From assembly GCF_036324505.1 (NCBI RefSeq), contig NC_086352.1, positions 33,536,358-33,600,357 on the forward strand: a DNA stretch of 64,000 nucleotides, read 5' to 3'. The stretch is from Eleginops maclovinus (Eukaryota; Chordata; Actinopteri; Perciformes; Eleginopidae). Positions 16,256 to 31,164 of the stretch are shown piece by piece. The stretch's first letter is position 1. Each line of letters opens with the position of its first letter. A model generated the notes under the pieces. It was not told the DNA's origin. It saw only the letters and a program-made list of their open reading frames with translations, and made no database searches. A program made the position numbers and the translations under genes.

Positions 16256-17680
16256 TTTGCAGTTTTTTTCGATTGCTTAAGCACAATTTTGAAAACAGGG
16301 CCCGGTTTTTCAAATCACTACACACAATTGGTACAACCACACACCCAATTAGCAGAACACCTCAGATCCTTAGCAAAATGAAACACGTCCCAGTTTTCAT
16401 GCCACTACAGTAGGGTGCATAACACTGTAAGCTCAGCAAATATCAGACAAACATATCCATTACAGGTTAGAATTACAGCAAAAAATAAATCTGAAAAAAA
16501 CTGAATACACAGAGTACAGAAAATACTAGACACATTGTTCCAGATGACGAAGTAGAGCATCTGGTGCTTTTGGTTTACTGCTGTGACGATGTTTTGCAAT
16601 CGGTCCAAAAATGTGAGAATGTGAGGTCTGTTGTAAGGGCCCATATTGGCATGAGGGAGGAGGAGCCCATTCTGTGTAATGGCAGCGCAAAGGGTGATGT
16701 TATCCCCACGTTGCCCTGGGAAATTGATTATAGCCCTGTGGCCATTTATATTTCTGCCTCTCTTTCTTGCTTTTGTGAGGTTGAACCCCTATGTAGATGA
16801 ATTCACGTGGGATTTCCTCAGCATCCATCTGTAAAACTCTCTGAAATGCAGTGAAAGACAAGATTGTGTAGTTCAGCATAGAGCTAGTATACAGTAAATT
16901 TACATGTAAAAGTATGCAGTATGCAACATCACAGTGCTAAAGAGAACAATGCATACCTCCACATACTCATGCCTCAGCTGTGTGACCCTCTCTAAATTCC
17001 GCTCAAAAGGCATTCGATACATTTGTTTCATTTGAAGCTGAGGCCTTTTCAGGATGCGTGCCAGTGTTGAGTGAGAGACCTGATGGACATCATGGAAAAT
17101 GGCATGGTCACAGATTGAATTTCTCTGAGCCTGATAGCATTATCATGTTTATGATCTCTCTTCATTGTTTTTGTGTGAATATGGGCCCCCTTCCTCCTTG
17201 TCGTTCTCGTCCCTCAATCCTATGTAGAAAGAAATACATGTAACCTACTGTAAAATGTCACAGGAAGGGGTATCAAAAGTGCTGATATGGTGCATACAAT
17301 AAGCAGCTGATTACTGTAGACAGATTTCTTTTGACCTGTTTTCTTGTCGAAATGTCCTAATGACAGATGCCACTGTATATCTGCTAAGATTTGGCTGAAC
17401 TGTTAGTCCAGCCTCCCTCAGCGTCAATCCGTGGTTCATGACATGGTCAACTAGTGTTGCGCGAATATCATTTGATAAATTTGGTCCTCTTCTTCTTTGA
17501 GCACGTTCTCCTGCTTCAGGTCTTCCTCTACCTCCACCTCTGCCTCTACCTCTGGCACAGCCTCCGCCTCTTCCTCTACCTCGTCCTCCTCCGTGGATTC
17601 CCCCTCTCACCCTCACTATTCTTCTTCTGACTCCTTCCATTTTGGTTGAAGACAGGTGAACTCAGGTGTGTCTACAATTA
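16256..17680 (-). mobile_element. IS630/Tc1-like element 1 (degraded)
   Basis: The left end reads CAGTTTTTTT, then ATTGCTTAAGCACAATTTTG, nearly the same as the left end of the next element at about 17682, which supports one family. The interior holds a broken transposase on the minus strand. The right end is not clear. Confidence 0.65.
16405..17640 (-). pseudogene. Broken IS630/Tc1-like transposase, RG-rich N-terminus
   Basis: A 109-residue frame at 17311-17640 starts MEGVRRR, has an RG-rich tract (about residues 7-48) and then a helix-turn-helix-like segment (LSNDIRATLVDHVMNHGLTLREAG). A second HTH part can be read near 16970-17245 (HSTLARILKR, MKQMYRMPFERN). An exon resuming at about 16855 gives QMDAEEIPREFIYI but then loses the frame where the first catalytic Asp should be. 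The remainder (MGPYNRPHILTFLDRLQNIV, FVIWNNVS) lacks the second Asp (WNN for WDN). Clearly non-functional. The intron before QMDA is shared with the neighbouring element. Confidence 0.75.
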
Positions 17681-17681
17681 C

Positions 17682-19440
17682 AGTTTTTTTTTACAATTGC
17701 TTAAACACAATTTTGGAAACTATCCTAGTTTTACCAAAATACTCCACACACCCAAACTGCAAAATTCCTCATATATGCTGCAAAATGAAGCACTGCAACC
17801 AAAACTTCTATACCATTATGAAAATCTAACTTTTGCACCAAACGGCACACACTTCATTCATATCACCAGATTTTTGTCTCACCAACTACACACTGTTGGG
17901 CAAAAGGTAAAGCACTAACCTCTTTAGTAAGCTTTGCCATAATACTAAAATAGTTCAAATCGTTGAAAATTCTTCAGATTGTTCACATGCACAGAAACAT
18001 TTGAAGATACACACACATGCTGCTTTTCACCAAAAAAGTCAATGCAAAATATGCACAGCAGATACATTGGAGTGAACAAAAATATGCTAACAAAAAACAG
18101 TAAACTGAAAAAGAAAATTACAGAAAAAATGTGCAGAAAAAAAATATATATAAAAAAAGAGGCGAGAAAAATACTGTAATTAGGCAGCATCTTGCTGCAT
18201 AGCTGGGTCTGGCCACAACGCCTCGTCCACATCACAGGCAATATCTTCCCTTGCCAGACATCGAGGGAATAAGCGCATTGAGTGCCTTATCCATCCCTGA
18301 ATCGCACCCACATCAATTTCATCACATGCTTCTTCCATAGCCTGCAAAAGAGGCATGCCACAAAGGGCTGCCGGTCGTAAACCTTCCACCGCCATGCTGA
18401 ACAGAACTCTTCTATGGGGTTAAAAAATGGTGAGTATGGTGGGAGGTATCGCATGACAAATGGTGGGTGGTCAGCAAACCAGGTTTGGACTGGGGCTGCA
18501 CGATGAAAGCTCACGTTGTCCCATACTATAACATACCTGTTTCTTCGATGCTCTGCATCATTCATACGCTCTGGTGGTATGAGAATATTGTGGAGTCTGT
18601 CCAGAAATGTGAGACAATGGGCTGTGTTGTATGGTCCAAGGTCGGCATGACGGTGGAGGACACCATGCGTATTGGAGATGGCAGTGCACATTGTGATGTT
18701 CCCACCACGTTGGCCAGGAACATCTATAATGGCTCTGTGGCCAATGACGTTCCTTCCCCTTCTTCTTGTCTCTGCTAAGTTGAACCCAGCCTCATCTACA
18801 AAGATGAACTCGTGCCGGATTGCACGAGCATCCATTTCCAGAACTCCCTAGAAACAAAGAACAAACATCAGTCAATATGGTGTTATCAGTACACTGGGAA
18901 ACAATGTTTCATGTAGTGTACTGTAGTCAATATTGTGCTCACATCCACATATGCTCTTCTGAGCTCTTTGTTTCTTTGAGAGTTTCTCTCAAAAGGCACC
19001 TTATAAAGTTGTTTCATACTGATTTGGTTTCGCTCGAGAACGCGAGCCAATGTGGACAAACTGACTTGTTGAATGTTGTTGAAGACGGTGTTGTCTTGGA
19101 TGATGTGACTTTGAATATCTCTTAATCTGATTTCATTACTTTCCAAAACCGAGTTTACAATGGCAGCTTCCTGTACCCCGGTGAACATTAGGCCCCTTCC
19201 TCCACCATGGTTGCGTCTCTCAGTCCTTTAGAAAAACAACAAAACAAAAACATAGGGCACTGCAGCCTAAAGATATTTCCCCCACAGTAGAGTAAATGAT
19301 ACAGGAAACGTGTACAGTAAGTGTATGACATCAGCCATTCATGAAGTAAACAGGTGTCACCCAACTGATACACTATGAAATGGCGTGTACTACAAAGTGT
19401 GAAAGAAATGTTGGTTACATACCTGTGCTCCAGTCTAAAT
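17682..19440 (-). mobile_element. IS630/Tc1-like element 2 (DD35E-type)
   Basis: The left terminus is CAGTTTTTTTTTACAATTGC, matching element 1. It contains a minus-strand transposase in at least two exons plus the tail of a third (TFRLEHR before a GTATGT donor near 19420). The right side is cut where the Harbinger element begins (about 19447), so the 5' part of the gene is missing. Confidence 0.65.
18287..19226 (-). pseudogene. DD35E IS630/Tc1-like transposase, 5'-truncated
   Basis: The upstream exon (about 18942-19226) encodes the second HTH half (SLSTLARVLERNQISMKQLY, PFERN, ELRRAYVD). After an intron with GT/AG borders, the exon ending at 18287 encodes the catalytic core: FVDEAGFNLAETRRRGRNV (first Asp), VIVWDNVSFH (second Asp) and SPFFNPIEEF (Glu). 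I count 35 residues between the second Asp and the Glu, so DD35E spacing. The triad is intact, but the N-terminal exon is missing apart from a short end. This is a cut-and-paste transposase; activity is unlikely without the N-terminus. Confidence 0.8.
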
Positions 19441-19861
19441 GTCCGGGGCCCAGTTTTTCAAAAAGTGTAATTTGGATCAAATTGATCCGGATTTGGAAAT
19501 CCCATGTTTTGCTATCCAGGATCACCTGATCCATCTTACTTTTATGCCAGTTTTTTAAAGGAACATTGGATTGGATCACTGTGATCCAAATACCAAATTT
19601 CAAGATTACCAAATCCTGTTTACCAGAGCCTTAAATGGAACCAACAGTGTAGCCTACTGGCTTAGCAAAGAACAACAGTAAGGTAAAATACCGGAGGCCA
19701 AAAATAGCCATTGTTTGTTTGAATTTTAGGAAACAGAAACAGTTTAATAAACAGAAACATTTTACAGTCCTTATTTTTTTCTAATGTTAAATAACAAAAA
19801 ATACTATCCAATAGTCAAAAGCCATTCACAGGACAGACACCAGCTCTTTTCATTTCTTCCT

Positions 19862-20560
19862 TTAGGAGTTGTATCTCCATATGCACTTTGTCTGCTGCAG
19901 TTGGTTAAGCAATATTTGTTCTTTACCCAGTTGAATTTGTACTTCTGCTCTTTCGGTTTCCTGTTTCAGAAGCAACTCAAAGCAGTCACCATCCTTGTTT
20001 GTAGCTGAGGAACGTTTGCGTTTTCTTGAAGGAAGGTCTTGGACTGTCTCCCTTACTTCCACTGGGGATCTATCTTCCTCCTCAATAACTGGAGTCAGGT
20101 CCAGCACAAACATTTCCTCTGCAGGAGAGTTTAGCTCGCATTCTTCTGAAGTCATAGTCTCTGTAATTGTGGGCTCTCCATCTGTTTCTATGCCTTCAAT
20201 GCCATGCAGAGCCTCTGATTGTTCTCCTCCTATTACATCAAGGACCATATCAATGAATTCTCCCCTCTTATATGGCTTGTTACCTGTTTAGGGGATTTTG
20301 GCTTCAGCAAGGTCTTTTGTTGCCTTGGCCCTAAGGTTCTTCCATCGCAACATTACTTGTTTTATGGTCCTCTTCTGGCCAGACCCAGTGGCATTGACAT
20401 AATTGGTTATGTCCTCCCAAATGTTCTCTTTTCCTTTCTTGGTTACTTCTCCACCCTTTGCAGAGCTGAAACCTCCTACTATCAATGCAAAATTGCCCCG
20501 AACACCCTCCAGCATTGCACAAGTTTTTGCCACAGTGAAATTAGGCCCTTTTGAGTCCAT
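19862..20560 (-). pseudogene. Harbinger Myb/SANT-like (NAIF1-type) protein, one in-frame stop
   Basis: Residues 1-90 form a Myb/SANT-like DNA-binding domain (NIWEDITNYVNA, KQVMLRWKNLRAKA) as in Harbinger accessory proteins and NAIF1. A single in-frame TAA at 20288-20290 follows LAEAKIP. The same frame then continues without a stop to 19862 through an acidic middle, a basic nuclear-signal-like SRKRKRSS and a C-terminal helix (FELLLKQETERAEVQIQLGK). The full product would be about 232 residues. Its role would be to bring the nuclease to the element ends. Confidence 0.8.
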
Positions 20561-20669
20561 GGTTCCAACTCTTTGGTGTAGCCAACACTAACCTCATAAG
20601 CCTTGAGCATGATTGCTTTGGGTTGTGCTCAATTAGGCTTACACCACTCAGCTTGTTGCTGGTTAATGG

Positions 20670-21737
20670 GTGAGACCATTTAAACACATCATGTCTTTGC
20701 ACCCATTTCTCCTAGCATACAGAGGCATCCACATGGCAGGTATTGTTCATGATTACCGTAGGAGAAGGTACCGTGACAGGGTGTATGCTGAGCGCGCCAA
20801 ACCACTTCAGCAATACACATCAGAAGAACTGTATGCACGTTTTCGCTTTGGGAGAGACGACATTAAGTACATTGCAGATCTTGTCAGGCCAACACTCCAA
20901 CGCCAAACCCAAAGGAGTCATGCTTTATCCGTGGAGGAACAGTGCTTAATCACTCCGCGCTTTTACGCATGTGGGACTTTTCACCAACTAATTGGTGACA
21001 ATATGGGAGTGAGAAAATCAACTGTGAGTAATGTGGTGAAGGCTGTGTCAGTAGCACTGGGCAGTCTGATCAATGCATCTGTTTCCTTTCCCAAGGATGA
21101 CCAGACAGCTCAGACTAAGCACAAGTTTTTTCAAATGGGGAACATGCCTAGCACTATTGGTGCTATTGATTGCACTCATGTCCATATCCAAGCACCTTGT
21201 GAAAGGGAGTGGGAGTATGTCAACCGAAAGGGGAGGCACAGCATCAACATCCAACTTGTGGGCAACGATGACCTCATAATCACAAACTGTGTTGTGAAAT
21301 GGCCAGGTTCATGATGCACGCATTCTAAGAGAGAGTGCACTATACAGAGAGTTTCAATCCCACCGACCAAATGGCATATTATTGGGAGATAGCGTATATC
21401 CACTCCTACCATGGCTAATGACCCCTTTTTCAGTTGCAAACACACCTGAGCAGGCATCAACTCCTCACATTACAGAACAAGATGTGCCATTGAACGCCTA
21501 AATGGAGTCCTGAAGAGACGGTTTGCATGTCTAAACTACTTGCGAGTACAACCCAAGGTGGCATGCAACATAATCCTTGCCTGCATTGTTTTACATAACA
21601 TTGCCACCAGGCGTAATGTCCCTCTTTATGATGGACCTGAGCCTGATGTAGAACCAGAACAGCCGCCAAGGTTCTTACCAAATGAAAGACACACTGGACA
21701 TGCTATTAGAGATGCAATTGTGAGAAATTACTTTTAA
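20670..21737 (+). pseudogene. HARBI1-like Harbinger nuclease with two frameshifts
   Basis: The first frame (20670-21314) has a helix-turn-helix (GVRKSTVSNVVKAV) and the first catalytic Asp in STIGAIDCTHVHI. At KWPG the frame breaks by a small deletion, then VHDARILRESALYREF and LLGDSVYPLLPWLMTPF (second Asp) follow in another frame. A second shift near 21460 precedes CAIERLNGVLKRRF (catalytic Glu) and the C-terminus ending RDAIVRNYF at 21737. All three acidic residues of a DDE_4 nuclease are present, so this copy is only lightly damaged. It is divergently paired with the Myb-like gene. Confidence 0.85.
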
Positions 21738-22284
21738 TTAGTCTACTGAATGACTGCGTATATTTTCTGTTGTCATTGCCATTACTATAGTGTGGAATCA
21801 TAGAGCTGTGAGCAGCAGTGGCATTTATTTGACAGCTGAGAGCTTTCAGATTTTTTTATTTGTTTACCATATCTCATTAGATGTGACATGCTTCATAGAT
21901 TTTCTTTATATCCATGGTCACTGTCTTGATTTGTATTCATACAAAATATGAAGAAATGTACATATCATCAGTAAACATTGATTTTGTGATCATTCACTTA
22001 AAAAAAAAGCCTCTCTGATTTTGTTTGGTTCGAAAAATCACAACTGAATCCACCCTTCTGATGGGATCAGGATAATCCTGTTTTTTTGGATCAAATAGAT
22101 CCCAAACCGAGTTCAAAGTTTTGAAAAACCCAAAGGGCAGGTTTGATCCAGATCAAAGGTAAAATCGGATTACATGATCTGCTCTTATCTAGAATCCCTC
22201 TTTTGCCTTTGAAAAACCCATTTCCAAAATTTGATCCAATCCGTGATCCGAAATCCCACTGAAGTTCTTTTGAAAAACTGGGCC

Positions 22285-23034
22285 ATGGAGATCCGGTTGT
22301 CCTTGTATTTTTTTTTTTTCTTTGTGAAAATATAAAACGGGTCAATTTGATAGAACAGTAGGCTACAGCTTACAAAGAAGAAATAACATCTGATCCTTTT
22401 GCAACATCACAATATGCTCTTCTTACTAACAGTGTAGTCCTGCTAATTCACCATCCACAGTCATCTGATTTTTTCCCTTTATCTGCAAGGATTTTTTTTT
22501 GTATCCTGATTACATTGTCCAGTTACATGTAATCTGTTACTCCCCAAGCCACAAAATAATATACATGTGGCAGCAGATAAGTATAAGAATGGTTTGTAAA
22601 CCCTATGGCACTTTAAAGGGGAAAACTGCCTGTTCACGGATCCTATAAGAACATTTAAACAGGAAAGAAAGTTCTTTTTTTTATAAAGCTTGAATTCCAG
22701 CGTGGGGCAGCCTGAATTAAGATTTTTGAGTTATAAATAATGGTTTTATTAATAGATACCAAATCACTGACACTTATGAGACTGGTCAGACATATGCTGT
22801 AGACATGTTTTTTTTAATGAGTTGACATGTTGGGAAAGGAACTGGTGTTTACACAAGTTGAAGGTTTTGTGGTTGACACTAGAAGTTACAAAATACTTTT
22901 GTGTGTATGATTTCTCCAGATTGTGGCACAGTTGCAATATATTGCTTACAGGCATTCAAAAACAGGAACAATGACTAGAGGAAAAATGCTTGAATTAATA
23001 AAGATGAACATTGAGACTGCCCTAAGTGCAACTT
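22285..23034. other. Spacer with possible MITE end
   Basis: No gene recognised. Around 22495-22552 the wording 'ttacatgtaatctgttactccccaa' resembles the end of a common fish non-autonomous hAT repeat. The rest is unassigned AT-rich sequence. Confidence 0.4.
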
Positions 23035-23035
23035 A

Positions 23036-24275
23036 CAGTGCCTTGCAAAAGTATTCAACCCCTTGGCTTTTATCTGTTTTGTTACATTACAACCTGTAAT
23101 TGAAATGTTTTTTAATCTGAATTGTATGTGATAGATCTGCACAAAACAGCCTAAGTTGGTGAAGTGAAATGATAAAAATATATATATAAAAATAAAAACT
23201 GAACATGTGCATGTGTATTCACCCCCTTTGCTGTGAAGCCCCTAAAAAGTTCTGGCGCAACCAATTACCTTCAGAAGCCACTTAATTAGTGAAATGAAGT
23301 CCACCCGTGTGCAATCTAAGTGTAACATGACCTGTCAGTATACACCCCTTGTCTGAAAGGCCCCATAGGCTGCAACACCACTAAGCAAGAGACATCACAC
23401 CATGAAGTGCAAGGAGCTCTCCAAACAAGTCAGGGACAAAGTTATTGAGAAATACAAGTCAGGGTTGGGTTATAAGAACATATCCACATCTTTGATGATC
23501 CCCTGGAGCACCATCAAATCCATAATCTTCAACTGGAAAGAACATGGGACCACAACAAACCTGCCAAGACAGGGTCCCCCACCAAAACTCACAGACCGGG
23601 CAAGGAGGGCACTAATCAGAGAGGCAACAGAGAGACCAAAGGTAACCCTAAAGGAGCTGCAGAGTTCCACAGCAGAGACTGGAGTGTCTGTGCATAGGAC
23701 CACAATAAGCCGTACACACCATAGAGCTGGGCTTTATGGAACAGTGGCCAGAAAACCATTACTTAGTGTTAAAAATAAGAAGGCACGTTTTGAGTTTGCC
23801 AAAAGGCATGAGGCCGACTCCATAAATGTATGGCGGAAGGTGCTCTGCTCAGATGAGACTAAAATTGAAATTTTCGGCCCCCAAGGGAAACCCAACACAT
23901 CCCATCACCCCAAGAACCCCATCCACAGTGAAACATGGTGGTGGCAGCATCATGCTGTGGGATGTTTCTCAGCAGCAGGGACTGGGAAACTGGTCCGAGT
24001 CGAGGGAAAGATGGATGGTGCTAAATACAGGGATATTCTAGAGCAAAACCTGTTTCAGTCTGCCTGTGACTTGAGACTGGGACGGAGGTTCACCTTCCAG
24101 CAGGACAATGACCCGAAGCATACTGCTAAAGCAACACTCGAGTTTCACCTGAAGAATTTAAATGTGTTGGAATGGCCTAATCAAAGCCCAGACCACAATC
24201 CAATTGAAAATCTCTGGTTTGACTTGAAGACTGCTGTTTAGCGGAAACCATCCAACATCAAGGAGCGGATATGTA
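23036..24275 (+). mobile_element. Tc1/mariner element, 3' end missing
   Basis: The left terminus CAGTGCCTTGCAAAAGTATT follows a TA dinucleotide, as in Tc1 elements. The transposase gene follows. After its C-terminal region, Tc1-like sequence stops near 24275 ('catcaaggagcgga') and no right inverted repeat appears, so the element is truncated. Confidence 0.85.
23402..24241 (+). pseudogene. Tc1 transposase, 279 residues, internally shifted and truncated
   Basis: A Tc1-family transposase: paired-like HTH (residues about 1-55, KQVRDKVIEKYKSG), a second HTH (to about 110), then the catalytic core with CSDETKIEIFG (first Asp), FQQDNDPKHTAK (second Asp) and NPIENLWFDLK (Glu). In the middle, the conserved TVKHGGGSIMLWG segment is read in the wrong frame (SETWWWQHHAVG), because two nearby small deletions shift the frame and then restore it. 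The spacing from the second Asp to the Glu is 33 residues, one short of the usual 34. A TAG after LKTAV ends the frame about 50 residues before the usual C-terminus. Not expected to be active. Confidence 0.85.
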
Positions 24276-25089
24276 ATCCAGATATGTATTATGCAGTATA
24301 TTATTCCGAAATTTGAGTATTTTTAACTTTTGGTACTTTAAATATATTTTGATATTTATACTTTTGTACAGACTTCACTTGATCCCTCTCTGCTGTTATC
24401 TAATAAATAACAGATGTAAATCAAGATATCAAATATATCAATATTAATTAAATGAATTAGTCAAACTTTTACAATTTTGCTAAAACATTTTTGCAAAACT
24501 AAAAATGTAGTGACATTGGAAAATGATATATGTACAACAGCTACCTTCCTTTGCATAGTATATATATATTACAATTAAAACAATAAATACATGGCATTGC
24601 CAGCAAGTGTTATAGTTCTCATTTTTCAACTACATAATGTTTTTGAATTGATGTAATCCAGACTGCTGCAACAACACTATTCTAAATAACGGTCTTGTGG
24701 CTTTGTCTTGCGACATGTCTATTGGTATTGATGTAAGAGCTGGTAACGAAAATGTGTTGTTGCTCTGTCCAACATTTCTCACAGATATACCAGTAAATGT
24801 ACAATTTCAATCTTGGTTTTTTTGTTTGTTTAATTATCACATCAAAGATAATACTAATGAATTAATGAATTAATGCAAAACTTGTGTCAAAAAAAGAGCA
24901 ACTATTTGTAATTTATATTTATGCTCTCTAAATGAAAACTCATGCAACCTCATGGGTTCACTGGGTTTCCAGTTACTTCCTGGCACTTATCTGAATTGGA
25001 AAGAAATGACAGGCATGGATGGAGAACTGAAGGGCCTAACGGACACATGCTCGACTCTTTCAACTCTAAATGTCAATGAAGAAAAAAAA
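24276..25089. other. AT-rich spacer, nothing recognised
   Basis: No exon, terminus or structured repeat was identified between the truncated Tc1 element and the minisatellite. Confidence 0.45.
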
Positions 25090-25094
25090 AACAA

Positions 25095-25262
25095 CTACAA
25101 AGACAATTTTCAAAAAGTACACAGACTTGAAACAAGTACAAAAGGACTAACAAGAACTACAAAGACCTCAAAATAAATACACAGAGACACTAAAAGAAAA
25201 CAAAGAGACTCAAAACCACTACGAAGAACTTAAAACAACTATACAGAGAGACGAGACAACTG
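25095..25262. repeat. Degenerate minisatellite (ACTACAAAGA motif)
   Basis: Roughly 20-bp degenerate units containing 'aactacaaagac', 'acaaagagactc' and similar repeat across the interval, the style of dispersed fish minisatellites. Confidence 0.6.
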
Positions 25263-25429
25263 AAAAGTTGCATCCCAAATCCTGCCCACTTGTCTGATGA
25301 TAACTTCTACGAACAATTTCAAGTGGTTCCCACCCTCTTCACAGCACAGAAACAGCACTGGTGTAAATGATCTCTCTCTGGCCACACTCAGTTCATCCAA
25401 CTCAAACCTTTCAAATCAAATCCACTTCC

Positions 25430-25720
25430 AGTCACTACCGGTATGCCCCATGTCTCTGTCGTGGGGCCTCTTTTTCTCGTCATCTTTCTTTTTCCTCTTG
25501 GCCGTATCTTCAGTTAATTAAACATTCACTTTCATTGCTACGCGGATGACACCCAGCTCTATTTGTCCTCCAAACCGACCTCCATCCTCCCTCCCACCTC
25601 TCTCTCGGATTGCTTACAGGAAATCAAATCCTGGTTCTCTCATTGACACCAAATCAACCCTAACCAAACCTGACAGTTTCTTCGATTTCCATCTTCAACT
25701 CCTCACTCAAATTCATTTTT
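25430..25720 (+). pseudogene. LINE reverse-transcriptase fragment
   Basis: Reading across frame breaks, the plus strand gives a GVPQGS-like start ('catgtctctgtcgtgggg'), then PLFLVIFLFPLG-like residues and the catalytic motif [18 protein letters not shown], followed by DTKSTLTKPDSF. This is the palm domain of a jockey/L2/Rex-type non-LTR reverse transcriptase. Only a few hundred bases remain and several frames are used, so it is a dead fragment next to the astacin C promoter. Confidence 0.75.
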
Positions 25721-25939
25721 TTCAGAGCAGAACTGCTAATGCAGTATGGTTGCACATGAAACTTGAAATCATTTGATTGTGAAGTTATTAACTGACATCC
25801 CTGCAGTGGAAAATTACATTTTGTGATTTCAGGTTGTTCTCTCTATGCACATTCTCATTTCAGACATATCCTTAAATACTGACAACTCAATTGTTGACAA
25901 ATGTTCATTTCCCACCAAAATGTATGGAACATACATGTC

Positions 25940-26023
25940 AGATAAGCCTGTGAGTTTTGCTGATTCTGTGACTTGCTGTACTCACCATATTTGGGCTGAC
26001 AGACCAAGCTGAACGTATATAAA
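25940..26023 (+). promoter_or_regulatory. Astacin C promoter: GATA, CArG and TATA motifs
   Basis: AGATAAG (25940-25946), CArG box CCATATTTGG (25985-25994) and TATATAAA (26016-26023) precede the 5'-UTR exon, in the same order as in copy A on the opposite strand and identical to copy D. Binding by GATA factors or SRF is inferred from motif identity only. Confidence 0.75.
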
Positions 26024-26162
26024 AAGCTGGAGAGAATCCTCCACTACACAAATCCACACCCAGGATCCAAGGTGAGTTCAGTGTGCACTTTGTTTCAGGG
26101 AGTTCAGATTCTCCTGTGTGTGTGTGTCTATGCTCTAAGTGAAGCTGTGTGTGTCCTGCAGG

Positions 26163-30773
<4,611 letters not shown>

Positions 30774-31164
30774 GAAGCTGATCGCATGTGCTGACTGAGG
30801 ATCAGAGGAAGACTGTCTCCTGAAGCTCTCTCAACAACAGAAGCTACAGATTCAATCATTCATCATACAATAAAGTTACTTTGATTTTAACATAACACTT
30901 TTTCCTTTCATTTTTCATCAAACCGTTTTAGATTTTGTCTCAAAGGCTAAGCCTATTCATACGTATATAATAAATATGATTTGTTTTCATTACACATTTT
31001 CTGACATGAAATGTCTAAATATGCAAATGAAGCATCATCTTCAGATAACTTTTTGTAAATGTAGGATAATATTACAGATTGAATTAGACGAAGTAAATAA
31101 AAAAACCACATACATGTTTATTTTGGATGTTTGCCCTCAAATAGTCTGGAAGTAGACATGTTAT

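Larger units (their letters stand above)
19447..22284. mobile_element. Two-gene PIF/Harbinger transposon
   Basis: The ends are inverted repeats: GGCCCAGTTTTTCAAAA at the left and TTTTGAAAAACTGGGCC at the right, with further GATCC-rich subterminal repeats on both sides. Inside are the two hallmark Harbinger genes, diverging from about 20.6 kb: a Myb/SANT-like DNA-binding protein (minus) and a HARBI1-like nuclease (plus). I could not identify a 3-bp target duplication. The element abuts the truncated exon of the IS630-like gene to the left. Confidence 0.88.

Noticed and set aside
17945..18241. Long hydrophobic minus-strand frame (98 residues, Phe/Ile-rich)
   Set aside because: It arises from an A/T-rich stretch inside the IS630-like element's untranslated part; composition, not homology, makes it look like membrane segments.
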